A stretch of 64,000 bases of DNA, taken from positions 64,354,004-64,418,003 of the forward strand of contig OX381707.1 of assembly GCA_947462335.1 (NCBI GenBank), in the 5' to 3' direction. The translations under genes were made by a program, and so were the position numbers. This DNA is from Harmothoe impar (lineage: Eukaryota > Annelida > Polychaeta > Phyllodocida > Polynoidae). Shown here piece after piece: positions 54,470-64,000 of the stretch. Every line of letters starts with the position of its first letter. Positions within the stretch are counted from its first letter, which is position 1. Under the pieces are notes generated by a model. That model made no database searches, was not told the DNA's origin, and worked only from the letters and a program-made list of their open reading frames with translations.

Positions 54470-56580
54470 AACCACCACATTATCAATATCATGACCATAT
54501 AACCATTGGTGGTTGAAAAGGTGGTTGAAAAGGTGCATTCCCTTACCTCCTATTCTTTTCTGTGTATGCAGCATACAGTACTTGCTCAAGAGGTCATCTT
54601 GTGCATGGATAGGGTAGCAGTGGTCGGGATGTTTCCCCTATGCACTCACAATAACCAGTGGTCCGCTGGTGTGGAATGCATGCATACCTTGCTACACTAC
54701 CCCCTTTATAGTACACCCACCTACACACCTGTACACAGTTCAACACCTGGTGAGGTGTGAGAGCCCCACCTGACACCCCTCGGTATCTCACACCCAGAGA
54801 GGTGTCACTCACCTGCCAAAACCTCGTCAACACCTATAGCTGCCACACTCAGTCTCAGACCATATAGCACCTGAACATGCACCTACCCCGCGGTATCACT
54901 ACATGCATGTACTTAAAATCCCCAAGACTGTTATACAATTAAATAGGGCTGAGTACCTGTCCCGGCTCACCTGGAGGGTTACCGAGATGTGGGCCTTTAT
55001 AAACTTGTACATGGCATACCTTTATGTCGAGGAGTGACTCGGGTGTGAATGGGAGGTGTAGCTGGGTTGACACCTGTAGGCGTGGTTTGGCATTACAACC
55101 TGAAAAAATACTCCATTACTTTTGGCCTCATCACTAAACGCGCAGAGGTGTAGGAAGCAAATCTTCATGGGAGTGGGGGCAGGGGGGGCCAACTCCAACC
55201 AAGTTTAAGCATCGGCTGCTTTGCATGATTATTGTATACATGCTTATATTTGAACTGTATAGAAAAGTAGTATTTGAGCCCCCTTTAGTTCTGATTTAGG
55301 CCCCCTTTTCCTATGCCACTGACTCGTCACTAAAGGTGTATTCTAGTGATGGCGGTAATAATGGCACAGGGACGTTTGGGCATAATGAAAAGAATCATTG
55401 AAAAATTGTGCTTATTAAAGTGACATGGTCCGATGATTAGGGCTCAAAAATCAATCTCATTCACATAAACCAAAATATTCCTTATGGCCATACATTATGT
55501 GCTACCTACTTTATTGAATCTGATTCCATAGATTTCAACTAATCAGCAGATTTAAGTTCAATTTACTACTTTTGGAGTACACGCTATAATTCCACTTATT
55601 GAAAATACACGGTACTTGAGCCACATAGGATGCTTTAATTTCGCAGAGGGGACATTTTATTGTGCCCCATCCCTCAAATAGGATATTGTACTAGCATATG
55701 GAACACATTTGAGTAGAATTTGAAATATGGAAAATAATGGGACGATATGAATTTAAGATACTAATAGCATAGTATCTCACAAGTCATGGACGCAGTTAAC
55801 CGCTAAACAAACAAAGTCACTGCTTTTTTCCTTACTTAGCTAAAATGTAAACAAAAAGTCATGGCTCAGTGACGACTGACGAGAAGCATTTTTCAGGTGG
55901 TCAAATCAGACAGGGGATCCGACTGTACTAGTTACAGCACAAACCACCAGATGTCAGTTGAAGCCTGTAGGTGCCATATGCAGACACCTTAGCTGCATTT
56001 GCACCATCATGGCAAATAGGAGTAGGATGAAGCAGGTTTGGGGTTGGCGAAGGCAGGTCAGGGATGGCAGTGGGTTGCTATCTTAACAGTGTAGCACATC
56101 TGTATTCATTTGAAAACAAAGGAAAATAACAATACACAGTGACTGTACCTGTAATGACATGTATCTCAGATGTATCCGGTTCAATTTGGTAAATAGGCCT
56201 TCAGAACCTATGGAGAACAGTCACTGCTCTGTTCTGAGATGTTACTATAGGAAGGTTCAACGATTTGTTATTCATTGACCCAGGGGTACCCTGGGTCTCT
56301 GTGAGAGGGTTTTCCAGCAAAAAACAGAGTTTGGTCAGCTGACTTTGAACTGTTCCCCTGCATTTGTTTTTTCATTTATCAGATCGAAATAAAGACATGC
56401 ATATAAATTGAAACAAACTGTACCTCCCTCTTTTTTCAGTTTGTAAAAAAGAAAAAGAATTGTAGTAGAAAAACGCTCTTGAAAAAATGTCAAAAACAAC
56501 CCGAAAACGGAGTCTGTGTGAACTAATGCTGAAGATAGGCCAGTGACCTTGAATCCTGACTTTAAAAGATGCACGTTCAC
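54470..56580. other. Intergenic sequence, no gene seen
   Basis: AGGTGTGAG/CTCACACC-type short inverted words occur around 54720-54830. No convincing frame, RNA gene or mobile element was found. Confidence 0.5.
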
Positions 56581-56663
56581 ACAGACTTCCTATACCTGCA
56601 ATGCTAAATCCGAGGTGAGACAAAAATATGAGACGCTTCCTGCAACAAAATGATATCGTGCGG

Positions 56664-56812
56664 GGGTACTCACAGACACATCTGACAGCCTTTGCTGTCG
56701 CCACCCAGCCTTTCTCTGCAAAATTGTACCACCCATATCTTCGCCGTTTATCGTCCGTTTGACTCGCTCTTTGGTAGAGACAAAAGGCGGTACATGCCCG
56801 TAGCCTGCAACT
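56664..56812 (-). CDS. Candidate exon, minus strand
   Basis: Bounded on the minus strand by a possible acceptor (GACAGTTGCAG) and donor (TCT|GTGAGT). The enclosed open frame encodes Gly-Tyr-Gly-His-Val-Pro-Pro-Phe-Val-Ser-Thr-Lys-Glu-Arg and then a Lys/Arg/Gln-rich stretch. It is locally more CpG-rich than its surroundings. No family recognised, and no partner exon found. Confidence 0.2.
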
Positions 56813-56939
56813 GTCGCCCACACTTACCTGCACACCCACACCCACCTGCTCACCCACACCCACCTGCTGGCCTGAATGGGAATAACATACATGTATGACA
56901 CATGACTTGAGGGTACTTTTTAACAAGGAATTCATTTCT

Positions 56940-59755
56940 GATGCCAGAATTCACCAATGAATGATTATAAGGGAGTACTATATCTATGTACATGATAAGC
57001 TACAGATCCAGCTTACCCTGAGAAATAAATTTCAGTTCCCCAATGTTCATTGAAACATTATATTGGATAAATATTTCGATATACTGGAATATTTTACATC
57101 TTCCCAAAAGCCCGGGGTCACTTGTGATGTATATCACACAATCCATCTTTTCCTAGGTTTATGGGGGCTAATTAGATTTGTTGAATAATCGCAAGGATTC
57201 TAAATAATCAGCCAACATATATGTTGCATATACATATAGAGTGATATTGTGGTCTGAGCTATGTAGACTTATTTTAAAGTTTAGATAGATCCATAGCCCC
57301 CGAATCAATAACTCCTTCTTCTGGATATACCTAGAACTGCAGCTTCTGTCTGCCACTGCATTGGGGGGGGGGGGGTTGTCAATGTACTGGCTGTATTGAA
57401 ACAATGTAACTGAAAATGTGCCTCAAAAAATGCCCCTGGGTCCGTCCCTGGCATATGAGGCGTGGTGGTAAGAAGGGTCGAGGTATATATAGTCCAGGCT
57501 TCAAACATGTATGAGGCTTATGTTTACTGGTTGAACTATATACAAGTCTCCACCACCTTTGTTTATGTGACACGAGTCAGCACCTCAACTTCCCTACCTC
57601 ACCCCCTAAAAGGGGAGGTTATTGGTGAGTGCAAATCCCATGCATTCAAATTAATTGGGATAAGAGCTTATAGTAATAAAACATGCAGGTTGATCTCTAT
57701 ATAATTATGATCTTTTAGTCTACATGCTTGCACATGCTCTGAGCGTGGATGGAGGCTAAGGCTGGTCTGTGTATAGGTTAATACGTGGGTAGGCTTGCCT
57801 GATTCAGTATCGATCTATAGATATCGATTGGTGATTGATTCCACACCAATTACCTTTAGTGCCTCACTCAAGTAAGCCCTCGAAATCCAAGATGGCCGTG
57901 TTTCCTGGTAACCAAGCCATGCGTGCGCACCTTTGGTACCTTTCCGCTGGTCCCGTGGGTGCAGGTTGGAAAATCAATCCCAGCTCCTGTGTGTAGGGGT
58001 CATAATCCCCGACCCTGCCTTTACTTAGTGCTTAAAGTGTAAGTCTGCTATACAGCAACTAGTGCTGGCTTATGAGGTTGGCTCCATACCCACACATGGA
58101 GTGAGGTGCGCTGGTGCATTAGTGGGCTTATACTATATAGAGCTATATTGCTGGACGGTGGGGATATATAGAAGAGGTGAACTGCATATAGATTCATACA
58201 GTAGCATTTCTCACCAGTCTACTATTGGGAGAGCTCTGTTGCTGGAGGAGTAGGAGTATACACAAGACACCATCTATATAGACCCACATAAACCCAGGTA
58301 AGGTACTAAGTATGTATGTATATACACCTAGTGAACACTACTTAGTCTTTTATGGACAGGAGGGTCAATGTTGGTCACTGTATTAGCACCTATGTGCCAT
58401 GGTACTGTTAAAAAACACTTACAACAGTAGCAGGAATCAAGGAATGCCAGACTGTAGTTGTATTACGCTGGCCTCCAAGTAATTGTTTATTTGTTGCAGT
58501 AATTTGTTTACAGGGTTTGGTGATATTAAACCAGGTGGTTCACTCCATAAGATCAATCATATATGTGAAAAGATAATAATCATGCATGATAAGTCCCTAT
58601 TGCCATGTCCAATACATCATACAGCAGAGTTTCCTGTATATCAACCAATATTAGACTCTAGATATGGCCATGCCCTTATAAGGACTTGTCATACTTATAT
58701 TTTTCCATGCTGAGATTAATATATTCACATAGACGATAAGTTTGAATATTACTCTACCTGTGTATTGAATATATAAAATATCTGCACTATGACTTTATAT
58801 GTATAAGCAATACCTCCCATATCTAAGAGAACTGATGGAAACTAAAAAACCTCAAAAAGTGTCTCATGGTAGATGTGTGCTAGATCGAGTATACCCCATT
58901 CTAGCAGTCCCGTGTAAGCATAATTATACACATCTCCAAATTATAGCTTCAAGTGGAAAAGTATATCTCAACTGAGGAATAGGACCAATGACCTTATGAG
59001 GAAAACTTGCTTGAAATGCAGAGCACCATGTGACTTTGATTACTGGCAGACTGTGTGATCGATACATTGCTGTGCCGCAATTGTTTACATATGTCATCTT
59101 GTAAATGAGGAAGCCTTCGATCCGTCACTAATGCAAATCGATGCTTGGTTGCTTATTGTAAATATCATTAAACCCCTACTGAATATTTGGTATACTTGTA
59201 GGTAAATAATTATTTTCTTTTCGCTAGATACATAATCTTTTGTCTGATTGTGGAATTATCTAGATGATGAGAGTGCCCAATTTACTTTATAAAAAAAGTT
59301 AAATAATGACCACAAAGGAAATACATCAGAATTACTCTACAGCAGCCGTTTTCTTAGAAAGCTTATTATGAGAAGAAGAGTAGTTGGATAGAATCCACAG
59401 AAACTCCTCAGAGAGCTAATCCCAAATAGGACTATAAAAAACTTGGCATTGGAAATGCATATTGGTTCCAAGTATCCCCGATAAGGGCGCCACCCAGGGC
59501 GTACTCTCCATGCAGAGCCTTTGTCTCAATGACTACACAGTAGGTCACAGAAATTCTGCTTGGTGAGGTACTGATGAAACCAGGTATATTCATGTGTGTA
59601 TATTTTATGCTTAGATTGCGATAGCCAAATGTCAGCTTGCTTTTGTATATGGATGTCTGGATGTGCTTGTCCAGTTATGACTAATGCGATCATAATGATA
59701 GGATTGCACTGGCTCCACTGTTTTCTGGTTGTACGCACTGTAGCTATACAGTTGA
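56940..59755. other. Intergenic sequence, no gene seen
   Basis: A poly-G tract is at 57362-57374. No repeat with clear ends and no gene-like frame. Confidence 0.5.
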
Positions 59756-60080
59756 GCCAAGACCACAGGTTTTAACAAGACCTCAGCTTGGCGAGTGAGG
59801 AGGCTATACAGGGTAGGCCCTATACATAGGAAGGTGTGCAACTAAAAGTCCGCACCTATCATTGGACCTGACAAATAGACTCTGCATACCAGTAGTGTTC
59901 ACAGCAGTCCCTAGGTGGTGCCACTGTACACCCTAGGTTCTTTCATTGGAACTACTGGTATGGAGAGTCTAGGTCAGGTCCAAGGATAGGTGCGGACTTT
60001 TAGTTGCACACCTTCCTATGTATACCCTGTATAGCCTCCTCACTCGCCAAACTGAGGTCTTGTTAAAACCTGTGGCCAAG
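59756..60080. mobile_element. Foldback element, about 325 bp
   Basis: The left arm (59756-59900) and right arm (about 59945-60080) are inverted copies sharing TAGGTGCGGACTTTTAGTTG and GCCTCCTCACTCGCCAA. The centre is about 40 bp. Target duplication not resolved. Confidence 0.75.
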
Positions 60081-60534
60081 ACAGTGCTGTGCTGTAGATT
60101 CTCACTAGGGGTTTTAGGAGCACTGTTGGAGTCTTGGCCGCATATTAAAACAAATAGTTATTGTAATACCTTGGCTATAGGCTACAATGTTTTCCTATCA
60201 CCCATTGCTTTGCTGTACAGATACAGGTGCATGTATAGGAATAGTCTATATGTCTATAGTGTGTGTTCCTACTCTATTTGACACGGGAGTCAGCTTATAT
60301 TGAAGGCTGGTCAGCTGCTGATGGTAAGCTAATATGAAATGAGCCCTTAAGTCAAATATAGGTGAATGCATTGCTGAATGTATTGTATATCACATGGCCA
60401 CTAAAATAACTTAGCTTGGCACAAAAAGTATATCCTATAGCTGGTACTAAATCATATTATTGACTCTAGTGTAATAGCAAATATTGCTTCATTCTGTACT
60501 GTAAATAGTGTAGGTATACAGTATAATATACATA

Positions 60535-60586
60535 GATCTACAGTAGATTCTACTGTAAAATGAATAACAGTAGAATCTACTGGAGG
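60535..60586. repeat. AGATTCTACTGT palindrome cluster
   Basis: TACAGTAGATTCTACTGTA (palindrome) and CAGTAGAATCTACTGG. Related words recur right of the adjacent transposon at 62748-62810. Confidence 0.6.
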
Positions 60587-60589
60587 TTA

Positions 60590-62743
60590 GGCCAAACAAA
60601 AAAATAATTCGTGTTCAGGTAACATGGCCAGAAAAAATAGGGTAGGTAGGTCGGATTTTTTTTTTTTAAGAAATTATTTTTTGAGGTGATGAGGTAAGTC
60701 TAAGGAGGGATATACTTCTGATTCGCAACATGCTTACAGTTTATATATTTCCCACAGCCAATTATCATGTTTATTGTAACTAATATCCTCACTATCCATT
60801 TACAAGCCAATTAAATAGTCTAATTAAGGCAGTATGAGTTACTAAATACTGCCAGTATCTGCTAAACAAAGAATAAGATGCAACAATGTGACTTTCATCC
60901 CCTCTGATCCCACATTCGATACATCTGATAGGTCCTCAGGTCATAAGGTACCCTAACCAAGATAAATCTAAAAAAAATAAAAAAATAAAAAGTAAAGGGT
61001 CGGGCCAATATGATACACTGCAAGAAATCTCCGTTGAAATTACGGAGAATCAATGCTAAATTTGACGATGTATCACCGTAATTGTGATTTATGGTGAGAC
61101 ACTGTAAAACCTATTACTTTTACATTGAACATCCGTAAACCAGTACAGTGAAACAATGTTTTTTCATTTACGGTGAATCTCACGTTAGAAGTTTGCTCAC
61201 CAGGTGGCAGCTTGGTTTGATAGAGAGACTTTAGTGGAAGCTATCAACTAAAAACATACATAATTGTGTTAGATTTATAAAGATATCCAACTATCTCATT
61301 AATTAGACAATCAAAATTGAAGCCTTTGGCATATTAAAGATAAAAAATATATAATTTCCTTTTGTGGGACCCTGGACACTAGAGGTCAGGAAGGCAAATA
61401 GGGGACCTGAAAACTAGTTATTTTCTATCTAATTCTTTAATATTGACATTGTGAGGGAAGTACTTAGAGTAGAGAGTAACCAAAGATACCACTGTAAAGT
61501 TATTTGAATCCTTTAGTTACTACATCCACTTCCCAGTAGCTTGAGATAGGTGGATGGTGTATATCAGGATATATATCTGAATAAATATTACAAAAAGTTC
61601 CAATAAATAGTGAGATTAATTTGGCGATATGGACAGTAAAGTTAACTTTCTTTTTATTATAAAGGTATACCATTTTAGATGTAAAGAGGACACATCGGGG
61701 ATTATTTATCTGTAAAAAATGTAAAATTCCGATAATTATGAAGTTTTATACAACCTCTTGAAGTCAGAATTTGAAACGAAATAAATGTGTTTTTAATGCA
61801 TAAATTGAGACTTTGAGACGTCCCCCTTATCTGATTATAATTAATGTTAAAAGCTGTATATTAGAGAACCTCCCTATGATCTGAAGGTTACATGACACAT
61901 TGTTTACAAATCTATTTTATATTACAGACCTACAAGTTGCACATGATTCAAATCATTACACATAAGGGTCCATATAGTACAACTTCACTACATATATTTA
62001 TGTCTATGCCATTTATATGTTTTAAATACATGAAATAATGGAAAATGGAGGAAAATGACAGAAGAACGCTAAATTCATCACAATTCAGGCAGACATGTTG
62101 ATAAAGCCCTTATTTTCACATAAAAAATGTGAATATTCAATTTATTTCTTCAATTCTATATACTTGAAATGATATTTTGTTAGTTTTCTTTAGTTGCTTA
62201 GAAGTGTCTATGTATATTCCCTCGCTTAAAACCTTTACAAAGCTGGATAGGGCCCAAGTCCACTATATGCCTTCCTGACCTCTAGTAGGAATAGTATAAA
62301 CACCCATGTTGTGGTAATTAGAATTATACATATTGAGACTGTTGTCAGAGTTTCTTTGTAACAATCCTAGAGTACCTTTTGCTCATGGATTGTAATTGTA
62401 TATTGCTATGAGGCATTTAATTATGCTTCTCAGGCCTAATATATATTATATACAGGCCTGGAATTAAGATGATATTATGAAATATACAACAATGAATCAA
62501 GAAACAGTTATAATCATCATTGAATAGCAGAGAATCATCGTAAAATAATGATGAATCACCCTAAAAACACAACGGGAAAGGCGTGTAAAATTTACGGGGG
62601 AAAGCAAAATACGGTGACCGTTAAAAAAACGGCAAACGGTCCGCATTCAGTGATGCCAGTGATTCACCGTAATTTTTACGGGATATTTTTTACGGTGTAG
62701 GGTAGGTCGGGTTCCCTGAACACAACTTTTTTTTTGTTTGGCC
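60590..62743. mobile_element. TIR transposon, 2.15 kb, TTA target duplication
   Basis: TIRs read GGCCAAACAAAAAAATAATT then CGTGTTCAGG on the left, and GGCCAAACAAAAAAAAAGTT then GTGTTCAGGG on the reverse of the right end. TTA flanks both sides (60587-60589 and 62744-62746). A 1.68-kb element is nested inside, leaving about 0.47 kb of original sequence, so it is itself a MITE. The TNA target suggests PIF/Harbinger. Confidence 0.8.
61016..62697. mobile_element. Nested TIR transposon, 1.68 kb, TA target duplication
   Basis: Ends read CACTGCAAGAAATCTCCGTT on the left and, reversed, CACCGTAAAAAATATCCCGT on the right, both preceded by TA and both leading into AATTACGG words. ACGG/CCGT words cluster within 150 bp of each end. 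No transposase frame. Confidence 0.75.
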
Positions 62744-62746
62744 TTA

Positions 62747-64000
62747 ACAGTAGACTCTACTGTTTACATACAATAAACTGCACACCTACAGTAGAATCTA
62801 CTGTACACTTACCAAAAATGGCATCCAACCTTTTACAGTGTGGGTTGTAAGATGCTGCCATTATTTTTTTGGTTAATTGTGGCAGATATTGGTTCATTAA
62901 ACTTAGGGTGCCGCTACCACCATTTAAGTCTACCATGTAACACAATCGATGATTCAATCATATGCAAGTAAAGAACATGTTACTACGAATGTAAGACCAA
63001 GTGTGGCAGGCACTTTGTCCAATCGGTTTAGACTACATGTTGTAGATCAGTTTACCCTATATTCCAAAGTTCATGACTTTGTGTGTAAACTATGTAAGAC
63101 CCTGTTCTATTACATTTTTTTTATTGTTTTCTTTGAAAAGTGAGTCTAGCATTAAATGTACCAGCAATGACTCTTGAAAAATGAATGAATATCTTTTTTT
63201 AAAAGAGTCAGACAATGCCTTACTGACTCTCCCAAGAAAGACTCCAGCTATGTTTGACTCTGGTTTATAAGGAGAATCTGCCTGACTGTGAAGAAGGAGT
63301 AGGGACATGCCAGACTCTAGATAGAGAGTGCAGCTGGCTTTTCTCTCTCTGTTACAATGAAATAGTGAGTATATAAGGCGCATAGCATTACTTGAATAAC
63401 GACATACTTGTAGTAGTTATACATGTATGTATATGGCTATTCGTCTAATATAATTCCTCACTACTCATGGTACATTAGGTCATATTGAATAATCTCAAAA
63501 TAATCCCCTTTATCCCAAGGCAGCGCCTAGAGTGTCGAGTGTTTTGATCCGTCTGTATGGGGGATTGTAAATATGAAATCTCAGTAGTCCGCAACCGTAA
63601 ACTGTGTTGTTTCAGTGTTATATGGGCGGGGGGGGGGGGGGTGGGGGGGGGGGGGCTCTGATAAATATACAAACAAGTCTTATATAAACTAATGTAGTCA
63701 TTAGTGTATATATATCATCGGTGGCGGATACAGGATTTTGAAAAAGGGGGTGCGTGCTATTAGTAAAATCTTACCTTCACAACTTGTTGGGCAGATTTCA
63801 CATGAGAAAAACGGAGAATTCTCACAAAATCACAGCCCCCCCCCCCCCCCGCCTCCTATGTCCGCCAATACATTTTCGAAAAATTAGATAATTCTCTGGC
63901 ATTCACTGCGGAATTCGTAGGGAGTAATAATTACCCATGCATCATGACAGTTTTGTTATCAGTACACCTCGCCAAGCAGTACCAGATTAAATAATGGCTG
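62747..64000. other. Right edge, no gene seen
   Basis: ACAGTAGA palindromic words (62748-62810), a GACTCT/AGAGTC-rich stretch (63140-63320), poly-G (63629-63653) and poly-C (63836-63850). No supported gene. Confidence 0.5.

Noticed and set aside
56372..56935. 187-codon minus-strand frame
   Set aside because: The N-terminal part is a GTGGGTGTG repeat and the rest has no family features; only a short exon candidate inside it was kept.

Overview
The window is animal nuclear DNA. Genes are split by GT-AG introns, there is a SOX30-type HMG-box gene and a C2H2 zinc-finger gene, and most of the rest is transposable-element sequence. The mix of Penelope-like elements, gag/pol-free LTR elements, TA- and TNA-target MITEs and a tRNA-tailed retroposon suggests a marine invertebrate (a deuterostome or lophotrochozoan). 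I cannot name the species. There is no bacterial operon structure.

Host genes. A SOX30 orthologue runs on the minus strand from about 34.6 kb to 0.3 kb. Six coding exons can be placed, and four of the five exon joins have canonical splice sites and matching phase. The HMG box is split over exons 2 and 3. One intron is about 23.7 kb long, nearly all of it one giant inserted element. On the minus strand at 52.4-53.6 kb is a C2H2 zinc-finger gene with six fingers. Near 38 kb two candidate exons face away from each other and may mark a divergent promoter. A further candidate exon lies near 56.7 kb.

Giant element, 2147-24070. It is 21.9 kb long, has about 838-bp terminal inverted repeats (TIRs) beginning AGTAGT, and is flanked by a 6-bp direct repeat GAGTCA. 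Length, TIR size, AG...CT termini and 6-bp duplication are Polinton/Maverick-like, but I see no Polinton polymerase, integrase, ATPase, protease or capsid gene. Apart from nested insertions, its only good coding region is an unrecognised gene of about 262 codons near the right end, itself split by a retroposon. The TIRs carry tandem modules that read like a cell-cycle promoter (CCAAT, E2F-like, CACGTG and ETS-like motifs).

Nested inside it at 9154-20160 is a head-to-head pair of Penelope-like elements (reverse transcriptase plus GIY-YIG endonuclease) bounded by a 15-bp duplication. The plus-strand copy is split by a 4.0-kb LTR element with 693-bp LTRs that look identical and no coding capacity. 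Left of the pair are a duplicated unit and two MITEs whose empty sites are preserved in the duplicate.

Right half, 34.6-64 kb. This holds a second non-coding LTR element (39757-42383, 174-bp LTRs), several MITEs with clear TIRs and target duplications, two foldback palindromes, a nested transposon pair at 60.6-62.7 kb, a copia integrase relic, and a dispersed repeat family built on CGACATG words. Order of insertion can be read at several sites, because the interrupted sequence is restored when the insert and one target copy are ignored.
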